NCBI RefSeq assembly: GCF_000185845.1
Contig: NZ_GL629647.1
Span: 2,830,766 to 2,894,765 of the forward strand
Source of the DNA: Segatella salivae DSM 15606
GTDB lineage: Bacteria; Bacteroidota; Bacteroidia; Bacteroidales; Bacteroidaceae
Direction of reading: 5' to 3'
DNA: 64,000 nt
Part shown: positions 30,901-38,030 of the stretch, in pieces
Layout: each line of letters opens with the position of its first letter
Numbering within the stretch: the stretch's first letter is position 1
The notes under the pieces: model-generated
Told to the model about the DNA's origin: nothing
Seen by the model: the letters and a program-made list of their open reading frames with translations, nothing else
Databases searched by the model: none
Translations under genes and position numbers: made by a program

Positions 30901-32459
30901 GGTTACGCATAACAAACCATATTGACTCTGCACTGAAAGTGAAGGTTACAGTGAATGTAAAACCACCTTTAGAAAGCCAGAACTGGTATCGAACGGCACA
31001 GAGTTTGGCTCGCGTATTGATGATGGTGAGAAACCTAAGTGTTAGCTATCGTAATCAATATGCTATGACATTGCCTGGTTTTATGCCTAATATTGGGAAA
31101 GCTTTTGGGCAGACTCGTGGCAGTGGTTTACTTTCTCCAGGACTTGATTTCGCTTTTGGTGTCATCGGAGATGGGTATGTTGATAAAGCACTTAGTCGCA
31201 ATTGGCTACTCATTAACGATTCTATCGCGACCCCAGCTAACACTACTTCTACTGAGGATTTACAGCTTCGGGCTACAATTGTGCCTTTCCGTGATTTCAC
31301 GATCGACTTAAATGCGACGCGCGTTTCTACCAAAGCACGCAGCATTCAGTATATGTATGCAGGCCATCCCACGATGCAAAGTGGTACGTTTGCTATGACA
31401 ACGATTTCTATAGGAGGTGCTTTTGAAGGCATAGGTAATGCAAATAGCGGTTATCATAGTAAGAGTTTTGATAAGTTCTGCAGTCTTCTTGATGACTTTC
31501 GGCAGCGTGTTGAGGCGCAATACTATGGCAGTCGATATCCTGCAGGAACTCCTTTTGCAGGACAAACTTTTAATCCTTCCAACGGAACGATATCCAAATA
31601 TAACGCTGATGTGATGGTTCCTGCCTTCCTTTCTGCCTATACAAGCATGAAAGGTAAAGGCCTTTCTATCTTCCCTTCATTGTCAAAACTGCTCCCAAAT
31701 TGGAATATACGTTATAGTGGATTGGTTCAATTGCCATGGTTCCGAGAAGTCTTTCGCAGTTTCAATATCAATCATTCTTATCGCAGTATCTATACTGTTG
31801 GCTCGTATTTCTCCTTTAGTAGCTATCAGGAATACATGAATGGACTCGGCTTTATCATTGATGCAACTTCGGGAAATCCAATTCCTAATTCAATGTTCAA
31901 TGTCTCTACAGTCAGCGTTAACGAGGCCTTCTCTCCATTATTGGGCATAGATATGACCTTTAATAGTGGCATGACAGCCAAATTGGAGTATCGAACAATT
32001 CGTAGTTTGAACCTTAGTATGACGAGCATTCAATTGAATGAGGCTATCAGTAGAGATTGGGTTGTGGGCTTAGGATATCGTATCAATGACTTCAAACTAT
32101 TCGGTTTACAAACCAAACGGAAAGCAAAAAATCATAAGAAGGGGGCAAACACTGACACACAACAGTCTATTTCAACTCCTCAACGCAATGGAGTGAATCA
32201 TGATTTGAATCTTAATCTCGATTTCAGTTTCCGTAGACAAGCTTCCCTTACGCGTGATATTGCTTCACAAACAAGCAATGCCAGCAGTGGAAACTCAGCA
32301 CTTCGGCTGAGCTTTACAGCTGATTATACACTCTCACGCATGCTTACAATGAGCTTCTTCTATGACTTTCAGAACAATACTCCGCTGTTAAGCAGTAATA
32401 GTTATCCTACATCTACACGCGATTTTGGATTGAGTGTAAAGTTCTCTTTGACTCGTTAA
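24969..32459 (+). CDS. sprA: Type IX secretion outer-membrane translocon SprA/Sov
   Basis: Giant outer-membrane protein (2496 residues) that forms the 36-strand export channel of the type IX secretion system, which carries C-terminally tagged surface proteins across the outer membrane. The length and the repeated cell-surface SprA blocks fit, for example FGPGGVRIRTQGTAELKFGA (about 165-185) and LDDFESTTNKIDI (about 835). The predicted start is TTG at 24969, giving a Lys-Lys plus hydrophobic signal (about 1-20). The first in-frame ATG would lose the basic part, so TTG is preferred. The C-terminus is beta-strand rich. It is likely co-transcribed with ruvA. Confidence 0.93.
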   Translation: MSNKKAYLLLGLLMAFAVSYGVSVPFFQRENRGQQQAVAPQKDRREMETDSTKRVKKPLWRVQRTQPITWTDLDSSALDLQTPQDLRNQVSYNDSLNAYFIGRRLSGTYLSAPVMMLPNEYLDWSGRQQQHAFFRKKNAEIFQQKGKDKFDFSDMHFDLGPAEKIFGPGGVRIRTQGTAELKFGATMKNIDNPALTINRRHTTTMNFDEKLNLNVNGKVGDKVNMNLNYNTDATFDFDAQNLKLKYEGKEDEIVKLVEAGNISFPSNSSLIRGATSLFGLRTDLQFGRLKMQLVASQKKSASKSVSSRGGVQLTPFEFSAADYEENRHYFLAKYFREHYAEGMQSLPNVKTGINIGRVEVWVTNKSGSTANTRNIVALTDLGENANISNTHHWSTLGMTVPSNNANTEYTAMTGSFNAARDINQTSSVLDGAGLTGGNDYEKLESARLLTPSEYTVNKALGFISLNTGISTDQVVAVAFEYTYGGQTYQVGEFAADRTNVDEALFVKSLKNTNNVPSQGNWNLMMKNVYRLGDMVEKERFRLDIKYQSDTTGVYLNYIPEPQVKQQSIVKLLGADRLDNNNRPYSNGYFDYVEGYTVSNGRVFLPEPEPFGDDLYRRLVSKGVPVAKAKKYVFSELYDNTRTVAKQIAEKDKYELVGQFRGSSANVIALGAYNIPQGSVVVTAGGMRLTEGSDYSVDYSAGEVTILNQSILDAGTPVNVSLESNNDYGMQRKTMFGVNWEYDISRSLQLSGTLQHLSEQAMTNKVSMGSEPLNNTLWGLNINWKKESQWLTDMLNKLPFLHLTQPSQINFTGEFAQLVAGKNSGTQDNASYLDDFESTTNKIDIASPTSWSLSSVPSMFPESADKTTLTSGFNRSQLAWYTIDPLFTRRSSSLTPAHIKGDLAQLSNHYVREVSTRELYPKRDINNYNGSSSTLNVFNISYYPNERGPYNFNPNLRQDGTLTNPERHWGGLMRKLDTNDFEQANIEYVEFWLLDPFIYSNRKPNANDYGGDFYLNLGEVSEDVLHDGRKFYESGMPVDGSHSYVTTQWGKIPTSNVVTYAFATTKGARAMQDVGLNGLNNEEERHYTSYQNFLSSIQGHVSASVWDSIYNDPANDDYHYFRGSDYDRMKADILRRYKYINNPQGNSPDSESSQERYDTSYKTTPDVEDINQDYTLNEYEKYYQYHVSLRPNDMVVGNNFIVDKRDASVPLRNGQTETVTWYQFRIPLKEYERRVGSISDFTSIRFMRMFLTGFKHPIVLRFGSLDLVRGDWRIYENALDNHTGSGTLAVSSVSLEENGDKSPVNYILPPGINREQDPTQPQLVESNEQALDFIVNNLSHGESKAVYKNATVDLRQYKRLQMYVHANAFEQNNTQLNDNQLAVFIRLGSDYKNNFYEYQVPLKLTPAGRYNLNSPSDRAAVWPQENMIDIPLALLTNVKLQRNKAKAEGHASFVQAFTAYDNAHPANLVTIMGNPSLGEIKTMIIGVRNLSSDVKSGEVWVNELRLKEYNNKGGWAANGNLNVQLSDLGTLNVQGRYVSEGFGGLESKVADRTQESISSYSVTTSLELGKFFPDKIKVSAPLYYSVSHETSKPKYNPLDTDLSLKDALESASKAERDSIESIAVTKRINTNLSLSNVRIGIQTKNSPMPYDPANFSFSYSHSHSFTSGETTVYEKEDNWRGAMNYNWSPNYKTWEPFKGIKSRSKWWDILKRFGFNWLPQSVGFNSELMRNYYEFQERDMESLENNRLPLIFNEQFLWNRDFSLRWDLTRNIHMNFQSATRSRIEEPYTPINKSLYADRYHAWRDSVWTSIKRLGTPLDYQQSFTLSYQLPLNLIPVFDWISTDAQYNASYTWVRGTENENHISLGNTVTSNRNLNVNGSFNLERLYNHIPFLKQTNERFNRRPIYNRQSSGGKKKQLPHQTQLDLPKNKGSFEQEITLKPDTTIVISHAKHSRRIVVNARTEDGHPFKLRFKKVDNDRLRITNHIDSALKVKVTVNVKPPLESQNWYRTAQSLARVLMMVRNLSVSYRNQYAMTLPGFMPNIGKAFGQTRGSGLLSPGLDFAFGVIGDGYVDKALSRNWLLINDSIATPANTTSTEDLQLRATIVPFRDFTIDLNATRVSTKARSIQYMYAGHPTMQSGTFAMTTISIGGAFEGIGNANSGYHSKSFDKFCSLLDDFRQRVEAQYYGSRYPAGTPFAGQTFNPSNGTISKYNADVMVPAFLSAYTSMKGKGLSIFPSLSKLLPNWNIRYSGLVQLPWFREVFRSFNINHSYRSIYTVGSYFSFSSYQEYMNGLGFIIDATSGNPIPNSMFNVSTVSVNEAFSPLLGIDMTFNSGMTAKLEYRTIRSLNLSMTSIQLNEAISRDWVVGLGYRINDFKLFGLQTKRKAKNHKKGANTDTQQSISTPQRNGVNHDLNLNLDFSFRRQASLTRDIASQTSNASSGNSALRLSFTADYTLSRMLTMSFFYDFQNNTPLLSSNSYPTSTRDFGLSVKFSLTR

Positions 32460-32473
32460 ACCTCTTTATAACA

Positions 32474-33055
32474 ATGGAAAAAGAAAAAATAATCATAGCA
32501 AATGCACAGCCACATCAGGCTTCTGACATCGCAAGTTTAATTATGTTGGCCATGAATCACGATTGTTGTCGCTATTTTGCAGGCCCAAACCACACACTAA
32601 ATGACTTTCATCAGCTGATGACACGACTTGTTCAGCGTAACGATTCGCAATATTCTTTTCTTCATACGCTTGTCGCTTTAGATGATAATCAAGTCATTGG
32701 GTGTTGTGTAAGCTACGAGGGTGGTCGGTTAAGGGCCTTGCGTCAAGCCTTCATAGATGAGGCTTTAAATAGCTTTGGCATTGATTATTCTGGTATGAAT
32801 GACGAGACTCAAGCTGGAGAACTCTATGTAGATAGCCTCGCTGTTGATGTCCGTTACCAGGGAAAAGGCATAGCTACAGCATTGCTGAATGCTACATGTA
32901 AAAAGGCTGAGGCACTCGGATTGCCTGTTGATTTGTTGGTTGACAAAGGTAATCCAGATGCAGAGCGGCTCTATCATCGTTTGGGTTTTCATTATGTTGA
33001 CGATGGAGAGTGGGGCTCACATCCCATGAAACATCTGCAAAAGAAAATCCAGTGA
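32474..33055 (+). CDS. GNAT-family N-acetyltransferase
   Basis: Cytosolic acetyltransferase of 193 residues. The acetyl-CoA binding motif A is LAVDVRYQGKGIATALL (about 117-133, with QGKGIA as the Q/RxxGxG/A signature). Motif B follows, with LLVDKGNPDAERLYHRLGF (about 155-173) typical of GNAT proteins. The acceptor (amine, amino acid or protein) is not readable. It lies 14 bases after sprA and could share its transcript. A weak stem-loop with TTTT (33076-33095) follows. Confidence 0.88.
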   Translation: MEKEKIIIANAQPHQASDIASLIMLAMNHDCCRYFAGPNHTLNDFHQLMTRLVQRNDSQYSFLHTLVALDDNQVIGCCVSYEGGRLRALRQAFIDEALNSFGIDYSGMNDETQAGELYVDSLAVDVRYQGKGIATALLNATCKKAEALGLPVDLLVDKGNPDAERLYHRLGFHYVDDGEWGSHPMKHLQKKIQ

Positions 33056-33075
33056 CCTATATATATAAGGTGAAG

Positions 33076-33097
33076 AAAAGAGTCATTTCTCTTTTAA
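33076..33097 (+). terminator. Weak terminator after the GNAT gene
   Basis: AAAAGAG (33076-33082) pairs with CTCTTTT (33089-33095). The stem is short and AT-rich and ends in four T. Confidence 0.45.
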
Positions 33098-33162
33098 AAA
33101 GTCCTTAGAACTTGCATATTTAATTAAAAAGTATTAAAGAATAGAAGATTGTTGTAGTTTTA

Positions 33163-33194
33163 TTTGGAATTAATGAAACTTACATATATCTTTG
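33163..33194 (+). promoter_or_regulatory. Strong promoter of the candidate sRNA
   Basis: TTTG (33163-33166), 20 bases, then TATCTTTG (33187-33194) is a complete Bacteroidota promoter, but no gene follows on this strand. The expected start is near 33200. Confidence 0.75.
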
Positions 33195-33199
33195 CAATG

Positions 33200-33266
33200 T
33201 GTTTTTCATGGTATTAGATTATTAAGGTTAAGAAGATTGGTTGTCGTGAGACAATCAATTTTTTTT
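33200..33266 (+). ncRNA. Candidate small RNA (about 66 nt)
   Basis: A full promoter (33163-33194) is followed within about 35 bases by a 10-bp stem ATTGGTTGTC / GACAATCAAT (33236-33245 and 33250-33259) closed by a GTGA (GNRA) tetraloop and then eight T. Promoter and intrinsic terminator enclose only about 66 bases, with no gene on the same strand downstream. This is the layout of a free-standing sRNA. The only reading frames are a 61-codon TTG frame starting inside the -7 box and a six-codon ATG frame; neither is convincing. Not matched to a known family. Confidence 0.6.
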
Positions 33267-33400
33267 GGCCTTATGTTTTCCCCTTTCATCCTAATGGTAT
33301 TGGCATCTCTTTGCATAAGTCTCATGGAGTTGCTGTTTAAGCGAATCAAAGTCTATGTTGGCTTTATCCAATTATAATTAATTTAGGTTGGAATTGAACT

Positions 33401-33437
33401 AAAAAAAAGAGACACATCCATTTAGATGCATCTCTTT
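33401..33437 (-). terminator. Terminator of the DUF349 gene
   Basis: AAAGAGA..CATC (33406-33418) pairs with GATG..TCTCTTT (33425-33437), followed on the minus strand by eight T. Confidence 0.8.
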
Positions 33438-33458
33438 ATGATGTGAAATCATTCTGTC

Positions 33459-35273
33459 TTATTTGTTTTCTGAGTCGATAGTTTTAATCTTTTGCTTGAT
33501 TAATTCCATGTCATCTTTCAGTCTCTGTACCTTGCGATTCATCTCGTCTATGAGGCTATTTCCCTTTTTACTACTTGCATTTAAGAAACCAAGATTATTC
33601 TCATAGGTGTTGATTTCCTGCTTTAATCCTTCGTAACGTCTCATTAAACGACCTCGTTCATTGTCAAGAGCATCCTCGCCACGCTTTACTACATTCTTCA
33701 AGTTGCTCTTGAAATTATCTAATCTTCTCTTTGCTGTTGTGACATGAAGGTCATCATAAAGTTTGTCAAGAACCTCGTGATATTGTTTATAGAGCTTATC
33801 TTTCTCTTTGTAAGGAACGTGACCTATCTTTGCATATTCATCGACTAATTCTTTCACTTTCTCTTGTAAGTCATCGACACTACCCTCTACCAATTCTTTG
33901 AGTTGGCTGATAATGGCTTTCTTCTTGTCAAGATTGGTGCGCTCTTCATTACGAGTTCCTGCGTTAGCAGCATTGCGTGCTTCAAAGAATTTGTTGCAAG
34001 CCTCAAGGAATTTACTCCATAGTTCGTCACCAGCCTTCTTTGGAACAGCTCCTATAGTCTTCCATTCTTTCTGCAAAGCAATCATCTTGTCGGTTGTCAC
34101 TTTCCAGTCGGTACTCTCCATTAAGGCTTCAGCCTTCTCAATGAGTGACTGCTTTTTAGCAATGTTCTCATTGTAACGCTGTTTCATTTCCTTAAAGAAT
34201 GCAGCTTTCTTTGAGAAGAAATCGTCGCATGCTGCACGGAAACGTTCGAATATTTTGACGTTCATCTTCTGCGGAGCGAAGCCAATCTTCTTCCATTCTG
34301 CTTGGATATCAATGATTTCTTTCGTCAGTTTTTCCCACTCGTTCGCACCCTTATGCTCACCTTTTACAATGTCTTCAACTTTCTCACAGAGTGCAGTCTT
34401 CTTCACAAGGTTATCTTCTTCCTTGGCGCGTAGCTCGTCAAAGTGTTGTTGATGACGTTTATTGATGATCGTAGAAGCCGCTTTAAATCGTGTCCATACT
34501 TCGTCTCTGAGTTCCTTTGCGACTGGACCTACCTCACGAAATTGCTGATGTAGTTCCTGCAATTGATGAAAAGCACTGATTACATCGGGTTCTTCGGCGA
34601 GCTTTTCTGCCGCCTCACACAGATGATTCTTTATGCCGAGATTCTTTTTAAAGTCGTATTCTCTTGCCTCACGATTAAGGTTTAGCTGATCATAATATTG
34701 CTCAACATAGAGTTGATAGTTACGCCATAGCTCGTTAGCCTTGTCTGCTGGTACATTCTTTATATCCTTCCATTGCTGTTGAAGCTCTTTGAATTCATTA
34801 TAATTCTTATTTGCTTCTTCGGGAGAGGAAGCCATATTCTTGATTCGTTCAATGATATTGAGCTTCTTTTCCAAGTTTTCTTGTTTCTCAGCTTCTTGCT
34901 GTAGGAAGAGTTTTGCACGTCGTTCTTTGATGACTCCCATTTCTGCTTTGAACACATCTTCTGCTTCATCAGGAACCAAAATATATTTATCGGGGTCGCC
35001 ACCTGCCTCGAGATAAGCCTTCTGTTGAGCCTCTCGCTCTGCAATATGCAACTTATAGAACGATGTCTTTAGATGGTCGAGTTCCTCCTTTGTGGGGTTT
35101 TCGTCATTGCCAACTATTTCTTTCAGTCGTTCAATAATTTCTGCTTTGCTCTTATAATTCTTTGAATTTGTGAGCGTAGTCGCTGTGTTTTCAACAGGAA
35201 CAGATGTTTCTTTAACTTGCTGTTCTTCACTTATTGTTCCCTCTTTTAGGGTGTTTTCTTGAGAGTCCATCAT
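33459..35273 (-). CDS. DUF349 repeat coiled-coil protein
   Basis: Cytosolic, strongly helical and charged protein (604 residues) built of about five DUF349 repeats between about 150 and 540. Each is a three-helix unit of about 75 residues with a conserved W-x3-G motif, for example EWKKIGFAPQKMN and EWKTIGAVPKKAGDELW. A coiled coil follows (about 545-600). The N-terminal 45 residues are low-complexity and acidic. The biochemical role of the family is not known. It is monocistronic, with its own promoter and terminator, and a perfect 10-bp inverted repeat overlaps the promoter. Confidence 0.88.
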   Translation of the reverse strand: MMDSQENTLKEGTISEEQQVKETSVPVENTATTLTNSKNYKSKAEIIERLKEIVGNDENPTKEELDHLKTSFYKLHIAEREAQQKAYLEAGGDPDKYILVPDEAEDVFKAEMGVIKERRAKLFLQQEAEKQENLEKKLNIIERIKNMASSPEEANKNYNEFKELQQQWKDIKNVPADKANELWRNYQLYVEQYYDQLNLNREAREYDFKKNLGIKNHLCEAAEKLAEEPDVISAFHQLQELHQQFREVGPVAKELRDEVWTRFKAASTIINKRHQQHFDELRAKEEDNLVKKTALCEKVEDIVKGEHKGANEWEKLTKEIIDIQAEWKKIGFAPQKMNVKIFERFRAACDDFFSKKAAFFKEMKQRYNENIAKKQSLIEKAEALMESTDWKVTTDKMIALQKEWKTIGAVPKKAGDELWSKFLEACNKFFEARNAANAGTRNEERTNLDKKKAIISQLKELVEGSVDDLQEKVKELVDEYAKIGHVPYKEKDKLYKQYHEVLDKLYDDLHVTTAKRRLDNFKSNLKNVVKRGEDALDNERGRLMRRYEGLKQEINTYENNLGFLNASSKKGNSLIDEMNRKVQRLKDDMELIKQKIKTIDSENK

Positions 35274-35306
35274 TTAACCGATTTAGTTTATGACTTGAGT
35301 TTTCCA

Positions 35307-35341
35307 TTGCATGATGCAATAACTAACATCATGCAAACTTA
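35307..35341 (-). promoter_or_regulatory. DUF349 promoter overlapped by a 10-bp inverted repeat
   Basis: TAAGTTTG on the minus strand (35341-35334) is the -7 box. TTGCATGATG (35307-35316) and CATCATGCAA (35327-35336) are perfect inverted arms that overlap the box and the expected start site, which is the position of a repressor operator. A nested perfect palindrome ATTGCAT-G-ATGCAAT lies at 35306-35320. Confidence 0.55.
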
Positions 35342-35394
35342 AATAAAAAAACTGGAAAATCCTAATTAAATCATTGTTTTTTTCTTTTTACACG

Positions 35395-36321
35395 CTATAA
35401 CAAACGTTTACGTCTCAAAATCCACCACGAAGCGCCTGATACAACGACTGAAAGAACGATTGCAATCGTAAATCCATACGTACTCGTTTCCATGCCATTG
35501 ACGAGGTTCATGCCGAAAAGACTTGAGATAAGTGTTGGGAACATCATGATGATACTTACCGAAGTCAGGGTTCGCATGACGGTATTCATGTTGTTGTTGA
35601 TGATACTTGAATAGGTATCCATCGTCGATTTGAGAATGTCTGAGTAGATATTTGTTGTCTCACGTGCCTGAGTCATCTCAATGCCTACGTCCTCAATAAG
35701 GTCTGCATCGAGTTCATCCACCTGCAATTTGAACTTTAGTTTCTGCAACAAGTTCTCGTTTCCACGTATTGAAGTGATAAAATATGTCAGCGAATCTTGT
35801 AGTCGGCTCAGTCCAATTAGACTCTCATTGTTCACATCTTGATCAAGATTATGTTTCGCCTTTTCAATGAGGTTACTGATTTGTTTGAGTCGTTTCAAAT
35901 ACCAAACTGCACTTGAAAGGAACAATCTAAACGTCATATCTACGAAGTCAGTAAAGCCTTCATGTCGCTTCTGTTGATAGCTAACAAAGTCTATCATCAT
36001 ATTCGTTTCGTAGTAACATACCGTGATTGTAACGTCTCGTTTGTGGATAATACCGAGCGGAACTGTGGTATATGGTGTGCGCGAACGTACCTCTTTTACG
36101 TATGGAATACGTAGAATGATGAGCATCCAGCCGTCATCATATTCATAGCGGGCACGCTCATCGGTATCGCTAATGTCTGAAAGAAAGTAGTCGGGGATAT
36201 GAAATGTGTCTTGAAGATATTCCTGATCTTCGTCTGTTGGGCATGTAACTTGTATCCAACAATTGGGTTGCCACTCTTTAATGGCATTTAGATTCTTCTC
36301 TATGTTCCAATAGTTTCTCAT
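35395..36321 (-). CDS. corA: CorA-family magnesium/divalent cation channel
   Basis: Inner-membrane Mg2+ (possibly Co2+/Ni2+) channel that forms a homopentamer with a large cytosolic funnel. At 308 residues it has the N-terminal soluble domain (about 1-240) and two C-terminal transmembrane helices (about 250-270 and 280-302). The first helix ends in the diagnostic GMN signature (SLFGMNLVNG). The C-terminus is basic (RRKRLL), as usual. A -7 box lies about 125 bases upstream, giving a long leader with alternative hairpins around the GGAGG ribosome binding site. Confidence 0.93.
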   Translation of the reverse strand: MRNYWNIEKNLNAIKEWQPNCWIQVTCPTDEDQEYLQDTFHIPDYFLSDISDTDERARYEYDDGWMLIILRIPYVKEVRSRTPYTTVPLGIIHKRDVTITVCYYETNMMIDFVSYQQKRHEGFTDFVDMTFRLFLSSAVWYLKRLKQISNLIEKAKHNLDQDVNNESLIGLSRLQDSLTYFITSIRGNENLLQKLKFKLQVDELDADLIEDVGIEMTQARETTNIYSDILKSTMDTYSSIINNNMNTVMRTLTSVSIIMMFPTLISSLFGMNLVNGMETSTYGFTIAIVLSVVVSGASWWILRRKRLL

Positions 36322-36323
36322 TC

Positions 36324-36379
36324 TTGCTAACCTCCATTGATTAATAAGGTGTGGGGATTAGCATCATGCTAAACCTCAC
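36324..36379 (-). promoter_or_regulatory. Possible RNA switch at the corA ribosome binding site
   Basis: In the corA leader (minus strand) three segments can pair alternatively: S1 GTGAGGTTTAGCA (36379-36367), S2 TGCTAATCCCCAC (36363-36351) and S3 GGAGGTTAGCA (36334-36324). S3 holds the Shine-Dalgarno-like GGAGG. S2 can pair with S1 (11 of 13) or with S3 (10 of 11, counting one G-U), which would hide the ribosome binding site. Confidence 0.45.
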
Positions 36380-36445
36380 GCCTTCAAACGAAATGTTTCC
36401 GCGTGATAATCGTCCATATTTGAATTATGTTTTGATTTAACGCTG

Positions 36446-36453
36446 CAAAGATA
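36446..36453 (-). promoter_or_regulatory. -7 box of corA
   Basis: TATCTTTG on the minus strand (36453-36446). It implies a leader of about 115-120 nt before the corA ATG. No clear -33 TTTG. Confidence 0.5.
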
Positions 36454-36630
36454 AGCAATTATGTTGAAACATTACATGCTTTCAGAAAGAAAGTTTGGCA
36501 ACAAAAACGAAAAAATTACTTGTGTTCGCACAGAATAAGACATGATTCAAGTGGAGATAAGTGCAACAGATAATGTGGTTGCAAGTCGTTTCGTGCTACT
36601 ATATAACACGCTTAGTGTAGATTCATCATG

Positions 36631-36707
36631 TGATATAGGCCATTTCACACAGTAAACTGCATCAAATGGCACTGCGAAATGACGCTTTTCACGCCCTAAA
36701 AAGATAG
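36631..36707 (+). repeat. 22-bp periodic array, locus E
   Basis: TGATATAGGCC (36631), TAAACTGCATC (36653), CGAAATGACGC (36675) and TAAAAAGATAG (36697) are exactly 22 bases apart. The intervening 11-mers are ATTTCACACAG, AAATGGCACTG and TTTTCACGCCC. Confidence 0.65.
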
Positions 36708-36778
36708 GTTTTACTTTTCAATATGAGGCATGCTGGCACAGGAAGGAGTAGGAGGGGGAAGGACGAAGCATACAACAC

Positions 36779-36813
36779 AAAAAGCGGACAAACTATGTTA
36801 GTCCGCTTTTTTT
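36779..36813 (-). terminator. Terminator of ddh
   Basis: AAAAAGCGGAC (36779-36789) pairs with GTCCGCTTTTT (36801-36811). It is T-rich on both strands, so it could work in both directions; it lies about 60 bases past the ddh stop. Confidence 0.88.
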
Positions 36814-36869
36814 AGTATTTTCATCAATAAATATTATGGTTTTTGCAACCCCTTTACATTGATTTTGCT

Positions 36870-37769
36870 TTATACAAGAGTAGCAACAATCTCCTCACGC
36901 GTGCCTGGAAGCATGTCGATAACTGGGATTTCGGGCATTGTGTAGCAACCGGGCTGAAGACGCATTGATGCGCGTGCCACGTTGACTAATACCTGAGCGG
37001 TGAGTGCCGGATTGTTGATGCTCATATTAAACTCTAAGCGTTGGTTTTGTGTTTTGCCTGAAACGCCTTTGCGAACTAAGTTCACCCCATGTCCCATGTC
37101 ACGCACATCGTCTACAGAAGCCACTGCAAACACGTGGGTTTCATCATGAGAAAAATAAGGATCGGCTTTGATTTCAGCGGTCACTTCTTCAAGTTTTGCG
37201 CCGTCTTCCAATTCTACATAGACCATGCGGCGATGGATTCCTTCTCCCAATGGGATAGTAACTGAGAGCGCATTCTTTACACCTTTCTTGCTACGCACAC
37301 ACACAGAGTGACCCATTGACATACCCGGTCCGAAGTTGGTATAGGTTAAACCCTTCGGCGCGAGACTCTCCATGAGTACTCGAACAATAGAGTCTGAGCC
37401 CGGATCCCAGCCTGCTGAGATGACACTTACAGTATTAGTTTTCTTGTTGTTTGCCATCTGTTGTGTCCTATAATCAAGGATAGAAGTGTGTATGTCGAAG
37501 CTATCCACGGTGTTAATGCCTAAAGAAGTAATCCTTTCGGCATACTCGGGACAACTACGAGTAGGTGTTGCTAAGATGGCAACATCAACGTTTTTGAGTT
37601 TTGAAATGTCGTCAACCACTTCATAGTTTGCCAGTGCTTGTGGTTTGTCTTGACTTCCTTGGCGGCGCACAACGCCTGCAATCTCGAAGTCGGGTGAGGC
37701 TTCAAGTGCCTCAATAGTGTAGTGACCGATGTTTCCATAGCCTACAACTGCTGCTCTGATCTTCTTCAT
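36870..37769 (-). CDS. ddh: meso-Diaminopimelate D-dehydrogenase
   Basis: NADPH-dependent enzyme that forms meso-diaminopimelate directly from tetrahydrodipicolinate, a one-step branch supplying lysine and peptidoglycan. The 299-residue protein begins with a Rossmann motif AVVGYGNIGHYTIEAL (about 7-22). Family segments ILATPTRSCPEYAE (about 65-78), SAGWDPGSDSIVR (about 118-130) and FGPGMSMGHS (about 147-156) bind substrate and cofactor. The length is close to the family norm. It is monocistronic: a promoter lies about 50 bases upstream and a strong terminator follows. Confidence 0.95.
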   Translation of the reverse strand: MKKIRAAVVGYGNIGHYTIEALEASPDFEIAGVVRRQGSQDKPQALANYEVVDDISKLKNVDVAILATPTRSCPEYAERITSLGINTVDSFDIHTSILDYRTQQMANNKKTNTVSVISAGWDPGSDSIVRVLMESLAPKGLTYTNFGPGMSMGHSVCVRSKKGVKNALSVTIPLGEGIHRRMVYVELEDGAKLEEVTAEIKADPYFSHDETHVFAVASVDDVRDMGHGVNLVRKGVSGKTQNQRLEFNMSINNPALTAQVLVNVARASMRLQPGCYTMPEIPVIDMLPGTREEIVATLV

Positions 37770-37816
37770 TTTGGTTTTCTTTTTCGTTAGATTTCTCCTG
37801 ATTTAATCAGTGTTCA

Positions 37817-37847
37817 CAAATTTACATGATTTTAATGAATAATTCAA
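37817..37847 (-). promoter_or_regulatory. Promoter of ddh
   Basis: TAAATTTG on the minus strand (37824-37817), with a TTG about 20 bases further upstream (37847-37845). Confidence 0.6.
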
Positions 37848-37994
37848 TCTTTTCTTTTTGTTTTGTCATTTTTTAATAGTTGTGGCATAGTTCGGTGTGT
37901 TTGATGCGTTTGAAAGGGTGCTATCCATGACTCGTTTTTAGTTTTTTATGAATAAATAGCAGGGACAAAAGCATGTATAACCATTTATTTTATT

Positions 37995-38002
37995 TATATT
38001 TG
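37995..38002 (+). promoter_or_regulatory. -7 box of the small membrane protein gene
   Basis: TATATTTG, 28 bases before the ATG at 38031. The -33 element is not obvious. Confidence 0.5.
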
Positions 38003-38030
38003 CATAGTAAACAAATGAATAAAAAGCGCA

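Larger units (their letters stand above)
36454..36869. other. Intergenic region between corA and ddh
   Basis: No gene seen. It contains a 22-bp array (36631-36707) and the ddh terminator (36779-36811). Confidence 0.5.

Noticed and set aside
33192..33377. 61-codon frame in the gap after the GNAT gene
   Set aside because: It starts with TTG inside the promoter -7 box and runs through a strong intrinsic terminator, so it cannot be translated from that transcript.
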